This document shows, piece after piece, positions 9,401-17,923 of a DNA stretch of 64,000 bases. This DNA is from Streptomyces seoulensis (GTDB lineage Bacteria > Actinomycetota > Actinomycetes > Streptomycetales > Streptomycetaceae): assembly GCF_004328625.1 (NCBI RefSeq), contig NZ_CP032229.1, forward strand, positions 5,456,001 through 5,520,000. The letters are read 5' to 3'. The notes under the pieces were generated by a model. It saw nothing but the letters and a program-made list of their open reading frames with translations, was not told where the DNA came from and did not search any database. A program made the translations under genes and the position numbers. Positions within the stretch are counted from its first letter, which is position 1, and every line of letters begins with the position of its first letter.

Positions 9401-9873
9401 GCGAGCAGCCGTACCAGCCGCTCGCCGTGCCGGGAGTCCGTCGGGGCGGTCGGCGTGTCCGGCTCGGAGCCGGTGGCCGTCCGTGCCGCCGCCGCGCTGC
9501 GGTTCAGCCAGGACAAGCCCGCCCGCAGATGGGTCTCCGCCTCGTCGGCCTCCCCGGCCAGGGCGAGCCCGAGCGACGCGTAGGCGCGTAACGCGCGGGC
9601 CGGTGCCGACTCGCCCTGGACGAAGGGGGCGTCGACCGGGTTGTGCAACGCGGCGTAGCCGAGTGCCTGATCGAGCACGTCGTGCAGTGGAGTCGGGCCG
9701 GTCGTGAGGAGCCGCAGGCTCTCGGTGTCGTCCCCGGCGACACAGAGGACGAGGAACTCCCACAACGGCTGCTCTTTGCCGCTGAGTTGCAGAAACAGGT
9801 CCCACTCGTCGGCGCCGGACGGTATATGGCGCAGCAGTTCGCGCACCGCGGCGGGAAGTAGTTTCTCGGCCAC
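6469..9873 (-). CDS. Membrane WD40-repeat protein with helical N-terminus; contains a TTA codon
   Basis: This 1134-residue protein is the first gene of the leftward five-gene operon. The GTG start has AAAGG five bases before it; a longer TTG frame has no such signal. Residues 1 to about 240 are helical. Residues about 265-345 vaguely recall a Lon-type protease fold (DSSFGAALAVLLTEL, then TSVIGAVS and SVTGYESKLRAV). One transmembrane helix lies near residues 375-395 (LGAVVLSTLLVGSLVALVS). The rest is a long WD40/propeller region with blades such as AYTSGADDVIRVWDTWSGDK and FGSGHTLALTDF. Codon 95 is TTA (bases 9589-9591), which in Streptomyces puts translation under the bldA tRNA. A sensor or scaffold role is inferred from the architecture. 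Confidence 0.82.
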   Translation of the reverse strand: MAEKLLPAAVRELLRHIPSGADEWDLFLQLSGKEQPLWEFLVLCVAGDDTESLRLLTTGPTPLHDVLDQALGYAALHNPVDAPFVQGESAPARALRAYASLGLALAGEADEAETHLRAGLSWLNRSAAAARTATGSEPDTPTAPTDSRHGERLVRLLAAAPPEQRAHLCLVLLALDGALPKILRGPRLTVLAERGDTGSRFQLRLDLVRGLPSGLLPDPRSMSAFFGDEGFRGSLEDAWQTARPPKLRGAVLWSLWNADGPVDHVSDSSFGAALAVLLTELGRTRASLFGPLRLRRANPRTSVIGAVSAANPRVIESVTGYESKLRAVEDGQRVVVPRRDEAEASRHPSQADVVGAVTVEEAAKVVRRLDPRATYRLGAVVLSTLLVGSLVALVSTSDENRENNRRAEAARLAAQAVRLSGHEPRKAGLLALAGHEIDPKSTEAENAIQEVLEANRNTVRSWVADQRVVSALAVDDAGHRAYTSGADDVIRVWDTWSGDKLAEVKGRASGLVRGTASGVLVALDGRDLRLYDATGDRPDALGEVKAPYCTGEYSEIVGVGFTANGSALTTVFDDGAVSTVDPTSRTVTGCTRLRDVAGKELAGRLASNRTAISADIVSGSSGADGSDDEAVLLLTTNEVVAVNLRTSKVSQVVPADKVPGDASLVQASQDVVTLATDGGVLAWDRAGRSRIAYPLGALSSRPTALEQDGDDVVIAGESGTAVVPVQAGGDSGSGALSAPTGGRSVAAVRAGDGTVVAAGDNRVTVLGNHPVQRALPSTQPSTAMAFGSGHTLALTDFMTNTSYGAFAIDLDAVPRTSGAAAPSYEPVTDYPASASYINDLAVSDKFVAAGGQSRGLAALTVWKRDGTYQQELLMSPDEDRKRKLEDRIVAQVAFVPEAQLLVARNAVGDVGIWSTKDWQRLGTLPFKSDSTEIAIHGSTGVFTEGSGKSTRIVMVDLVTRKRLRSVAAPDVVRLSMSSDGSRLVALSWVSGSITVLDGRKLTPVRRPLSPPAGELVRDVALSPDGRLVAFAMGDHILVDNLRTGQQAMPQLNDTAEKPVVSLEWSPDGAYLSGLTLPPERENKRPGGVDIWKMTEGSLTRRMCDWAGGGLSRDEWKEYVDESVGFIELCEDVTG

Positions 9874-10084
9874 GACTGCCTTTCGTGACGGCACGATCAA
9901 GGGGAGGTCATCTTGACAGCATCGACGGCCGAAAGGGACTCGATGGGCCAATTTGAAAGGCAATCGGTTTTACGGAGCAATCAATTCCGTTGACCGGTGC
10001 ATCACTGGCAACACATGTCACACGAGCGGGAAAAAGCTCTGACATTCTGTCCCGGCACGACGAAAGCGCGAGCGAAGGAGCGCA

Positions 10085-11572
10085 GTGCTCTCCACGACTT
10101 CATCCCGGCGCCTCTGGCGGCTGCTGTGCCTGCTCTGTGCCGGGACGCTGCTCTCGGCCTGCCAGGGTGGTGAGGGCGATGACCGGCCGGGGCCACCTGC
10201 CGTCGCCGCGCGATGGCGGCAGATCCCCCTCACCGAACTCCCCTCCGAGTTCTTCGCGTTGTCGGCCACCTCGCTCGTGCCGTCGAAGGACGGGTTCCTG
10301 CTCGCGGCCCGGTCGCAGGCGGGCGGTTCCGAGCTGTTCCGCTCGGTGGACGGGATCTCCTGGCGGCGGTCCCGTCCGCAGGCCAGGCAGTTGGAGGTGG
10401 ACGTCCTCGCCGAACACGGGGGCGAGGTGCTCGCCGCGGGCCGGACCTTCCGGGACGGGGAGATGACGGCGGCGGTCACCCGCTATCGCGGGGCGGGGCG
10501 GTGGGGCAAGGAGGAGGTGCTGCCCGGGGGAGGCTCCTCGGACATCGTGCTGGCAGCGGCTCGCGGACCGCGCGGTGCCGTCGTGGTGGGGCACGACGGC
10601 GGACCGTTCGACGCGAGCACGGGCAAGCGGGGCCACAGCCTGCGCGTCTGGGCCGCGAAGAACGGCGGCCCCTTCGGCGCGCCTCACGGTGTCACCTGCC
10701 CCCAATGGCCGGACCAGCCTCCGGAGGTCGGCGCGTTCGCCGACGCGGACGGCTTCACGGTGCGGGCACGATGCCGGGGCGCGGAAGGCGAGTCCGCCTC
10801 GTTCACCCTGCGCAGTTCCGACGGCCGTACCTGGCGGCGGGAGAAGGACTCACCCGGGCCCGTGGCTCTGCGAGCCGGCGCCGCGAACCCGCGTGGCGGA
10901 GCCCGGGTCGGCCAGGTCGTCACGCTACCGGGCGGCTACCTTGCCCTGGGTTCGGCCGAGTCCGCCACGAGGAGCACCGGCGCGCTGTGGTCCTCGTCGG
11001 ACGGGCGCCGCTGGAGCGCGGTGACCGGTGGGAAGGACGGCTTCCGGCAGTCGGTCAGCGTGGACGCCGCCGCCGAGTACGACGGCACCCTGCTCGCCCT
11101 CGGTACGGACCCGGAACCGGACGGGCACCCACCCGTCCGTATGCGGGTGTGGCTCGGTACTCCGCCCGGAGGCACCCCGAAGCCGATCCCCGACAAGGGT
11201 CAGGGCCTGCGGGCCGTCAGCGGCACCTGGAGCTGGGCCCAGGCCACCCTGAAGATCTCCGGGGAGGGCGACTTCACGTACCGCTACCGAGTCCTGCGCG
11301 ACTGCGCGACCGAGGCTCCGCCGTGCGACGACACGTCCACCTCGACATGGGGAGGTCTTGTCACCGGCACCCTCGCGGACGGCTCCCACGGGACCCTGCG
11401 CGGAAAGGTCGACTCCGCCAACGCGACGGACAGGAGCTACACCAAGGGTGCCTCGGTGACGGTCGCGCGCGAGCCCTACAGCGCTGTCAGCCTCACCATC
11501 GGCACAACGCTGGTGGGCATCCTCTGCCGACCCGGTTCCGGGGACGAACGCTGCGACGACGTGCACGAATGA
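10085..11572 (+). CDS. Asp-box (BNR-like) repeat lipoprotein
   Basis: This 495-residue exported lipoprotein has a signal peptide ending in LLSAC (Cys about residue 22). At least three Asp-box motifs follow, RSVDGISWRRS, SSDGRTWRRE and SSDGRRWSAV, which place it among six-bladed sialidase-like propellers, although no sialidase catalytic set is evident. The last 130 residues form a separate beta-rich domain with paired cysteines. The GTG start has AAGGAG ahead of it. It is transcribed away from the five-gene operon across a 211-base shared upstream region, so the two may be co-regulated. Its ligand is unknown. Confidence 0.8.
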   Translation: MLSTTSSRRLWRLLCLLCAGTLLSACQGGEGDDRPGPPAVAARWRQIPLTELPSEFFALSATSLVPSKDGFLLAARSQAGGSELFRSVDGISWRRSRPQARQLEVDVLAEHGGEVLAAGRTFRDGEMTAAVTRYRGAGRWGKEEVLPGGGSSDIVLAAARGPRGAVVVGHDGGPFDASTGKRGHSLRVWAAKNGGPFGAPHGVTCPQWPDQPPEVGAFADADGFTVRARCRGAEGESASFTLRSSDGRTWRREKDSPGPVALRAGAANPRGGARVGQVVTLPGGYLALGSAESATRSTGALWSSSDGRRWSAVTGGKDGFRQSVSVDAAAEYDGTLLALGTDPEPDGHPPVRMRVWLGTPPGGTPKPIPDKGQGLRAVSGTWSWAQATLKISGEGDFTYRYRVLRDCATEAPPCDDTSTSTWGGLVTGTLADGSHGTLRGKVDSANATDRSYTKGASVTVAREPYSAVSLTIGTTLVGILCRPGSGDERCDDVHE

Positions 11573-11585
11573 GTCCGGACATGCC

Positions 11586-12326
11586 TCAGTCGTGGTGTTG
11601 CAACCACTGCTCGTAGGACGTCGCACCCAGACGGGCGCCCGGGGGCGCGATGATGGCGTCCCTGGGGACCTGGCCGAAGAGGCCGGCCCCCTCGTCGACG
11701 GTCACCTGGCGGCCGTCGGGGTGGGCGTCGAGGGTGCGGCGGGCGAGGTCGTCCAGGGGGAAGACGTCGGGACCCGCGACGTTGACGATGCCGTTGCGGG
11801 GAGGGGTGGTGGCGGCCTCGGCCAGGGTGTCGACCACGTCCTCGACGGCGACCGGCTGAAGGCGCGTGGAGGGGAGCCGTACGGTGTCACCCGATGTCGT
11901 CCAGGACATGATCGGCTCGATGAAGTCCATGAACTGGGTCGCCCGCACGATCGTGTACGGGAGCGGGCCCGCCTCCAGCAGGCGCTCCTGTTCCAGCTTC
12001 GCCCGGTAGTACGCAACGTCCGGCACCTGGTCGATGCCGACGATGGAGAGGAGCACCACGTTCCCGACCCCGGCCCCCTCCGCCGCGTTCAGCAGCGTCT
12101 GCGTGGTGGTGCGGAAGAACGGGACGGCGTCCTCGTCGAAGCTGGGGGCGTTGATGGTGTTGACGACCGTGTCGGCCCCGGTCAGCGCTTCCGGCACGCC
12201 CTCGCCCGTCAGCAGGTCGACCCCGGTGGACCGGTCGTGCGCGGTGACCTCGTGGCCCTCCGACCGCAACTTCCTCACCAGGCGTGATCCGACGAATCCG
12301 CCCGCTCCGACGACGGCGATCTTCAT
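11586..12326 (-). CDS. NmrA-like NAD(P)-binding atypical SDR
   Basis: This 246-residue protein begins with a Rossmann fold (MKIAVVGAGGFVGSRLVRKL) and continues with VVNTINAPSFDEDAV, LLSIVGIDQVPDVAYYRAKLEQE and the GPDVFPLDDLARR segment common in NmrA/atypical SDR proteins. These reduce small quinones or sense NADP(H). The YxxxK pair is present as YYRAKLEQE. It is convergent with the Asp-box lipoprotein gene, with 13 bases between stops, and is followed at a distance by the cytochrome oxidase group on the same strand. GGAGAGG precedes the ATG. The substrate cannot be told from sequence. Confidence 0.82.
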   Translation of the reverse strand: MKIAVVGAGGFVGSRLVRKLRSEGHEVTAHDRSTGVDLLTGEGVPEALTGADTVVNTINAPSFDEDAVPFFRTTTQTLLNAAEGAGVGNVVLLSIVGIDQVPDVAYYRAKLEQERLLEAGPLPYTIVRATQFMDFIEPIMSWTTSGDTVRLPSTRLQPVAVEDVVDTLAEAATTPPRNGIVNVAGPDVFPLDDLARRTLDAHPDGRQVTVDEGAGLFGQVPRDAIIAPPGARLGATSYEQWLQHHD

Positions 12327-12364
12327 ACGAGGGTCCTCTCCGGTGAGTCAGAAGCGGCAGGCGC

Positions 12365-12718
12365 TCAGCGGCTCAGTGCCAGCGCGGCGGCCGCCGCCGA
12401 GGTGAGACCGGCCGCCGCGCCCAGCGTGTATCCCACACAGCGCAGCCGCAACACGCGATAGCGCTCCTCGTACTCGCCCCGCAGCGACCGGCACCGGGCC
12501 GCGACGCGCTCCAGGTCCTGCTTGGCGCGGCGCAGGCTGTCGGAGACGTGGAGCTGCTCGATCTCCTCGCGCTGCGCCGTGGTCAGCCAGTCCATGCGCT
12601 CGGTGAACTCCCGCGCCCGCTGCTCGGCCACCGCGATGGTGGCCTGCCACAGCAGATACCCCTCGACCTCGTTGCCGAGGCCGGCGCCTTCGGCTTCCTG
12701 CCCCGGCAGTCTGGTCAT
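12365..12718 (-). CDS. Small coiled-coil membrane protein next to ctaD
   Basis: This is a 117-residue protein with a long charged helix (about residues 25-90, such as QREEIEQLHVSDSLRRAKQD) and one C-terminal hydrophobic segment rich in alanine (VGYTLGAAAGLTSAAAAALA). It lies 41 bases downstream of the cytochrome oxidase subunit I gene and is probably in the same transcript. I do not know its function; a tail-anchored accessory or structural factor would fit. The frame is also open far upstream through ctaD, but that part is an antisense-like shadow. Confidence 0.65.
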   Translation of the reverse strand: MTRLPGQEAEGAGLGNEVEGYLLWQATIAVAEQRAREFTERMDWLTTAQREEIEQLHVSDSLRRAKQDLERVAARCRSLRGEYEERYRVLRLRCVGYTLGAAAGLTSAAAAALALSR

Positions 12719-12759
12719 GCTGGTCTCCGGACTCAGTGCGCTGGCTTCAGTGCTCCGAC

Positions 12760-14454
12760 TCAGTGCTCGATGGCGTACGCCTCGCGCTCCGCCCGCGCGA
12801 TGTCCGGGTGGTGCAGGTCGAACGCCGGGGATTCGCTGCGGATGCGGGGCAGGGTGACGAAGTTGTGGCGCGGCGGCGGGCAGGAGGTCGCCCACTCCAG
12901 CGAGCGGCCGTAGCCCCACGGGTCGTCCACCTCGACTGGCTTGCCGTACTTCGCCGTCTTCCAGACGTTGTAGAAGAACGGGAGCATCGAAAGGCCGAGC
13001 AGGAACGAGAAGATCGAGGAGACGGTGTTGAGGGCGGTGAACCCGTCGGCCGCCAGGTAGTCGGCGTACCGGCGCGGCATGCCCTCGGCGCCCAGCCAGT
13101 GCTGGACCAGGAAGGTGCCGTGGAAGCCGATGAACAGCGTCCAGAAGGTGATCTTGCCGAGTCGTTCGTCCAGCATCTTGCCGGTGAACTTCGGCCACCA
13201 GAAGTGGAAGCCGGCGAACATCGCGAAGACGACCGTACCGAAGACCACGTAGTGGAAGTGGGCGACCACGAAGTACGAGTCCGAGACGTGGAAGTCCATC
13301 GGGGGCGAGGCCAGGATGACACCGGTCAGACCGCCGAAGAGGAACGTCACGAGGAACCCGGTGACCCACAGCATGGGTGTCTCGAACGAGACGGACCCCT
13401 TCCACATCGTGCCGATCCAGTTGAAGAACTTCACCCCGGTCGGCACCGCGATGAGGAATGTCATGAAGGAGAAGAACGGCAACAACACACCACCGGTGAC
13501 ATACATATGGTGCGCCCACACCGTCACCGAGAGACCGGCGATCGCGATCGTCGCCGCGATCAGGCCCATGTAGCCGAAGATCGGCTTGCGGGCGAACACC
13601 GGGATGATCTCGGTGACGATGCCGAAGAACGGGATCGCGATGATGTACACCTCCGGATGGCCGAAGAACCAGAAGAGGTGCTGCCACAACAGTGGCCCGC
13701 CGTTGGCCGCGTCGAAGACGTGCGCGCCGAACTTGCGGTCCGCCTCCAGCGCCAGCAGCGCCGCCGCCAGCACGGGGAAGGCGAACAGGACCAGGACGCT
13801 GGTCAGCATCACGTTCCACACGAAGATCGGCATGCGGAACATCGTCATGCCGGGGGCGCGCATGCAGATGATGGTGGTGATGAAGTTGACCGAGCCGAGG
13901 ATCGTGCCGAAGCCGGAGAAGGCCAGGCCCATGATCCACAGGTCGCCGCCGACGCCGGGGGAGCGGATCGCGTCCGTCAGCGGGGAGTAGGCGAACCAGC
14001 CGAAGTCGGCCGCGCCCTGCGGAGTGATGAAGCCGCTGACCGCGATGAGCGAGCCGAACAGGTAGAGCCAGTAGGCCAGCATGTTCAGCCGGGGGAACGC
14101 CACATCGGGCGCGCCGATCTGGAGCGGCATGATCCAGTTCGTGAAGCCCGCGAACAGCGGGGTGGCGAACATCAGCAGCATCACGGTGCCGTGCATCGTG
14201 AACGCCTGGTTGAACTGCTCGTTGGAGATGATCTGCAGGCCCGGACGCGCCAGCTCCGCCCGCATGAGCAGCGCCATGACGCCGCCGAACAGGAAGAACC
14301 CGAACGACGTCGCCAGATACAGCGAGCCGATGGTCTTGTGGTCGGTGGTCGTCAGCCACTTCACGACGACATTGCCGGGCTGCCTGCGGTGGATGAGAAG
14401 CTCGTTCTCGCTCGAGTCCTCAGCCGCCGGCTCGGGCTGATTGATGATTGTCAC
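12760..14454 (-). CDS. ctaD: Cytochrome c oxidase subunit I (aa3 type), orphan copy
   Basis: This 564-residue protein is a complete haem-copper oxidase subunit I of normal length, with twelve predicted membrane helices. The haem and CuB ligands are visible: [10 protein letters not shown] (low-spin haem His), [10 protein letters not shown] (CuB His with the cross-linked Tyr), AHHMYVTG (two CuB His) and the C-terminal [11 protein letters not shown] (haem ligands). It reduces oxygen to water in the cytoplasmic membrane. Subunit II, subunit III and assembly genes are not nearby, so this is probably a second, accessory copy that uses subunits encoded elsewhere. The start is a GTG with AGGAG eleven bases upstream. 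It is divergent from the phosphatase gene to the right. Confidence 0.95.
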   Translation of the reverse strand: MTIINQPEPAAEDSSENELLIHRRQPGNVVVKWLTTTDHKTIGSLYLATSFGFFLFGGVMALLMRAELARPGLQIISNEQFNQAFTMHGTVMLLMFATPLFAGFTNWIMPLQIGAPDVAFPRLNMLAYWLYLFGSLIAVSGFITPQGAADFGWFAYSPLTDAIRSPGVGGDLWIMGLAFSGFGTILGSVNFITTIICMRAPGMTMFRMPIFVWNVMLTSVLVLFAFPVLAAALLALEADRKFGAHVFDAANGGPLLWQHLFWFFGHPEVYIIAIPFFGIVTEIIPVFARKPIFGYMGLIAATIAIAGLSVTVWAHHMYVTGGVLLPFFSFMTFLIAVPTGVKFFNWIGTMWKGSVSFETPMLWVTGFLVTFLFGGLTGVILASPPMDFHVSDSYFVVAHFHYVVFGTVVFAMFAGFHFWWPKFTGKMLDERLGKITFWTLFIGFHGTFLVQHWLGAEGMPRRYADYLAADGFTALNTVSSIFSFLLGLSMLPFFYNVWKTAKYGKPVEVDDPWGYGRSLEWATSCPPPRHNFVTLPRIRSESPAFDLHHPDIARAEREAYAIEH

Positions 14455-14687
14455 AGGTCCCGCTTCTCCTGGTCCTCGCGTTCCACCCGCGCCGTGGCGT
14501 CAGTGACGGCCATCCTTGCGGCTCGGACCGGACCCCGGCCTGCTGAGCGGCCGACACGCCGCCGATCGGGGGGTTTTGACACCCGCATGGAGTAGCGGGC
14601 GCGCTCGGCGCTGCCATCGGCCGCGTACCCGGGCCGCCGGCGATCCCGTCCGGCCGTGGAGGGGGGACTGTCGGGCCCCGTTCTTCG

Positions 14688-14703
14688 TTGACTACCGTAC
14701 GGT
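14688..14703 (+). promoter_or_regulatory. Possible -35 plus palindrome upstream of phosphatase gene
   Basis: In the 289-base divergent region between ctaD and the phosphatase gene, TTGACT is followed directly by the ten-base palindrome ACCGTACGGT (14694-14703), about 40 bases before the TTG start. This could be a repressor site over a promoter; no clear -10 was seen. I see nothing else of note in this gap. Confidence 0.3.
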
Positions 14704-14743
14704 CCGCCCCGCCCGCACCGGCCGGGGCGGGACGGAGGACATC

Positions 14744-16375
14744 TTGCCGAGCCTGACCCTGGGCCCCCTGCTGCGCTACGTCGACGGCTCGTCCGCGACC
14801 GTCTGGGTCGAGACGAGCGGTCCGTGCACCGCGGAGGTGCGCTGCTCCGACGGCGCCAAGGGCACCGCGCGTACGTTCCGGATAGCGGGCCACCATTACG
14901 CCCTGATACCGGTGACCGGCCTCACGCCGGGCACCGAGGCGGAGTACGAGGTGCTGCTGGAGAGCGAGCCCGTGTGGCCGCTGCCGGACTCGCCCTTCCC
15001 GCCCTCCCGCATCCGTGTCCCCGGCTCCGAGGACGGCCTGAAGGTTGCCTTCGGCTCCTGTCGCTGGGCCGCGCCGCCCGCCGACGGCGGCCACGACCCG
15101 GCCGGCCCGGACGCCCTGGACACCCTCGCCACCGGGCTCGTCGAGGGCGGCGAACGCCCCGACGTCCTGCTGCTGCTCGGCGACCAGGTCTACGCGGACG
15201 AGACCTCCGAGGAGACCCAGAAGCGGATCGCCGCCCGCCGCGACCCGGACGAACCGCCCGGCACCCAGGTGGCGGACTACGAGGAGTACACCGGGCTGTA
15301 CCGCGAGTCCTGGCTCGACCCGGAGGTGCGCTGGCTGCTGTCCACCGTGCCGAGCTGCATGATCTTCGACGACCACGACGTCATCGACGACTGGAACACC
15401 TCCGCCTCCTGGCTGGCCGACATGCGGGCCACCGCCTGGTGGCGCGAGCGCCTGCTGAGCGGACTGATGTCCTACTGGGTCTACCAGCACATCGGCAACC
15501 TCGCCCCGGACGAGCTGGCCGCCGACCCGCTGTACACCGCCGTCACCTCCGCCGCCGACGGCACCGACCTGCTGCGCGCCTTCGCCGCCGAGGCCGACGC
15601 CGATCCCGCCTCGACCCGCTGGAGCTACCGCCGCGACTTCGGCCGGGTACGCGTGCTGATCGTGGACTCGCGGGCGGCGCGGGTGCTGGCCGAGGACGAG
15701 CGGGCGATGCTCGACCCGGAGGAGGAGGGCTGGCTGCGGGACCAGGCGCTCACGGACCGGGAGGGCGTCGACCACCTGCTGATCGGCACCTCACTGCCCT
15801 GGCTGATGCCCCACCTCGTGCACGACGCCGAGGCGTGGGACGCGGCCCTGTGCCGGGGTGAACGCGGCCCGCGCTGGGCCAGGTTCGGGGAGTGGCTGCG
15901 CCGGGCCGCCGACCTGGAGCACTGGGCCGCGTTCCCGGCGTCGTTCACCGCGCTGGCGGACCTGATAGCCGAGGCCGGCTCGGGCCCCGGGGCACCGGCG
16001 ACGATCAGCGTCCTGTCCGGCGACGTCCACCACGCCTATGTCGCCGAGCCCGCCTGGCGGTCCGGGAAGGTCGACTCCCGCGTCACGCAGCTCACCTGCT
16101 CGCCCGTGCACAACTCGGTACCCCGGTCCATGCGGTTCGGCTTCCGCTTCGGCTGGAGCCGGACGGCACGCGCACTGGGACGCCTGCTCGCCCGGCACGG
16201 ACGCTGCGACCAACTCCCGCTCGTCTGGCGGCACACGGGCGGCCCCTGGTTCGGCAACCAGCTCATGACCCTGAACCTGAAGGGCCGTTCGGCCCAGCTG
16301 CTGCTGGAACAGGCGCGGTCGGCCGACGGTGAGCGGGCGCGCCTGGCGAAGGTGATGGAGCGTCAGCTGTCATAG
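14744..16375 (+). CDS. PhoD-like alkaline phosphatase/metallophosphatase
   Basis: This 543-residue protein is a PhoD-type phosphodiesterase/alkaline phosphatase. It starts with a fibronectin-like N-terminal domain (LRYVDGSSATVWVETSGPC, then GLTPGTEAEYEV). The metallophosphatase motifs follow: FGSCR, LLGDQVYADE, FDDHDVIDDWN and LSGDVHHAYVAEP. It hydrolyses phosphate esters with a bimetal centre. No Tat or Sec signal is visible, so this copy may be cytoplasmic, unlike the classical secreted PhoD. The TTG start has GGAGG five bases before it; the frame is open further upstream, but that part is basic, Pro-rich and lacks a signal. Its end overlaps the Trypco1 gene by six bases on the opposite strand. 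Confidence 0.85.
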   Translation: MPSLTLGPLLRYVDGSSATVWVETSGPCTAEVRCSDGAKGTARTFRIAGHHYALIPVTGLTPGTEAEYEVLLESEPVWPLPDSPFPPSRIRVPGSEDGLKVAFGSCRWAAPPADGGHDPAGPDALDTLATGLVEGGERPDVLLLLGDQVYADETSEETQKRIAARRDPDEPPGTQVADYEEYTGLYRESWLDPEVRWLLSTVPSCMIFDDHDVIDDWNTSASWLADMRATAWWRERLLSGLMSYWVYQHIGNLAPDELAADPLYTAVTSAADGTDLLRAFAAEADADPASTRWSYRRDFGRVRVLIVDSRAARVLAEDERAMLDPEEEGWLRDQALTDREGVDHLLIGTSLPWLMPHLVHDAEAWDAALCRGERGPRWARFGEWLRRAADLEHWAAFPASFTALADLIAEAGSGPGAPATISVLSGDVHHAYVAEPAWRSGKVDSRVTQLTCSPVHNSVPRSMRFGFRFGWSRTARALGRLLARHGRCDQLPLVWRHTGGPWFGNQLMTLNLKGRSAQLLLEQARSADGERARLAKVMERQLS

Positions 16376-16693
16376 CGCGGGCTCGGAGCCGCTCCAGCGG
16401 AGGGTGACGTCGAGGTGGGCGCTGGTGCCCGCGCTGGTCAGAACCGCACCCAGCTTGGCGTCCAGCGTGACACCGAAGGTGACCTCCACCTCGGCGGGCC
16501 GCTGGGCGACCTCGCGGAACTGGCCGATCACCTCGGAGGCGGCCGCGGTGACCGGCCGCAGCGCCTCCCGCAGGCTCTCGCCCGCGCTCTCCAGCCGGGT
16601 GCCCAGGCCCACGGCCCCGGTGCCGGCACGGGTGGGCGGCGCGACGAGGACGTACGTTCCGTCGTCGAGGGTGAACTGGATGGCGTCCGCCAT
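16370..16693 (-). CDS. Trypco1-domain (CU044_2847 family) protein
   Basis: This 107-residue protein matches the Trypco1 (trypsin-co-occurring) domain. It has a short beta start (IQFTLDDGTYVLVAPP), a central helix (AASEVIGQFREVAQRPAEVEV) and a final beta hairpin (FGVTLDAKLGAVLTSAGTSA). Such small proteins accompany trypsin-like proteases and other modules in actinobacterial conflict or signalling cassettes and are thought to be adaptors or targets. It is the last gene of the six-gene leftward cluster that starts with a trypsin-like protease, which supports the assignment. It lies 15 bases after the solute-binding lipoprotein gene. Confidence 0.82.
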   Translation of the reverse strand: MADAIQFTLDDGTYVLVAPPTRAGTGAVGLGTRLESAGESLREALRPVTAAASEVIGQFREVAQRPAEVEVTFGVTLDAKLGAVLTSAGTSAHLDVTLRWSGSEPAL

Positions 16694-16708
16694 GGGTTCT
16701 CCTGGAGG

Positions 16709-17923
16709 TCAGCGTGGTTTCGGTGTGCTGCACAGCGGGGTGGGCGCGGACTCGGCCGAGAGGTAGCCGAGTTGCCGCTGGACCTTGTCGAGCGCGGCCA
16801 GCAGCGGCCCCGGTTCCTTGCCGTTCGCGTAGTCCAGCACCGCCCGGTAGAACGCGGCGGACACATCGGGGTCCATCGCGTCGGCGGCGCTGAAGCAGAG
16901 CGCGAAGTACGGGGACCGGAGTATCCCGGCGATCCGGCCCTGGGTCGCGTTGTCGTACTCCGTCACCTGCCGGTCGGCGGAGACCGCGAAGCCGGGTTGG
17001 TTCACCCAGGTCCGCTGGGCCTCGGTGCTCGCCAGGTACCGGATGAACGCGTCGGCGCCCTCGTTCCGGGTGAACTTCCCGACGAAGTCCGCCGAGACCT
17101 CCAGGGCGTCGCGCGAGGACGGTACGTAGGTGTACTGCTCGTCGCTCACCTGGGTCGAGTCGAACGGCATCGCGGAGAGGGAACCGTGGCTCAGCGAACA
17201 CCCCCGCGCGTCCGAGCTGTCGGCGGCCTGGCGGAAGTTCCGCGCGGTCGCGCCCTTGAGGCCGGCCCCCATCAGCCTGCCCCACGCCGTCCACGCCTCC
17301 GCGACCGGACCCTCGGCCCACTCCGCGTCGCCCGAGGCCCAGTCGGTGTAGGTGTCGACGCCCGCCTCGGAGAGCACCAGGTCCGCGATCCAGTCGGCCC
17401 CCGGCCAGCCGGAGGTCGGCCCCGACTCCAGCCCCAGGCACCAGTGATGGTGACCGGACCACGTCGGTGAGGGTGCTTCGGAGGAACGGGCGTCGTACCA
17501 GATCAGGCTCTTGAGGTCGGCCTTCACCGGGACCGCGTACACCTCACCGCCGTGCATGCCGAGGGCGCGGAAGGGCTGGACGTACGCACGGGTGTCGACG
17601 TCGAGTTTCCGCAGCGCGCCCTCGGCCCGGTACTTGGTGATCGCGCCCACGCTGGGCAGCACGGCCAGGTCGGGCCTGGCGCCGGCGCCCACCGCCGCGT
17701 CGAGCTGCTGGGTGAGGGCGCGGGTGACCTGGGGCTCGACGTCGATGCCGGGGTGGCCGCGCTCGAAGTCCTTGACCACCGCGTAGAACGCCTGGAACTC
17801 GGTGCCGGACCAGGGGACCATGATCGTCACCTTGCTCCGCTCCGTTCCGCCGCACGCCACGGACGCCAGCAGCAGCCCGAGGGCCATGGCGCAGCGCAGG
17901 AGCGGTGCCGTGGGCCGTCTCAC
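16709..17923 (-). CDS. Solute-binding lipoprotein, receptor-like (no permease)
   Basis: This 404-residue protein has an export signal with lipobox (MALGLLLASVACGG, Cys about residue 25). It is followed by a two-lobed binding-protein fold: VTIMVPWSGTEFQAFYAVVKDF, the AVLPSVGAITKYRAEGAL segment, a WYDARSSEAPSPTW region and a GADAFIRYLASTEAQRTWV helix. This resembles family 1 (MalE-type) binding proteins. No ABC permease or ATPase gene is near, so the protein probably acts as a sensor and not for uptake. The GTG start overlaps the stop of the membrane-protein gene. By position it corresponds to GlnH in mycobacterial pknG loci, though its fold looks like a different binding-protein family. Confidence 0.82.
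   Translation of the reverse strand: MRRPTAPLLRCAMALGLLLASVACGGTERSKVTIMVPWSGTEFQAFYAVVKDFERGHPGIDVEPQVTRALTQQLDAAVGAGARPDLAVLPSVGAITKYRAEGALRKLDVDTRAYVQPFRALGMHGGEVYAVPVKADLKSLIWYDARSSEAPSPTWSGHHHWCLGLESGPTSGWPGADWIADLVLSEAGVDTYTDWASGDAEWAEGPVAEAWTAWGRLMGAGLKGATARNFRQAADSSDARGCSLSHGSLSAMPFDSTQVSDEQYTYVPSSRDALEVSADFVGKFTRNEGADAFIRYLASTEAQRTWVNQPGFAVSADRQVTEYDNATQGRIAGILRSPYFALCFSAADAMDPDVSAAFYRAVLDYANGKEPGPLLAALDKVQRQLGYLSAESAPTPLCSTPKPR

Noticed and set aside
12365..14359. 664-codon leftward open frame overlapping ctaD
   Set aside because: Only its last 117 codons look like a protein. The rest is a shadow of ctaD in another frame, rich in Arg, Pro and His.
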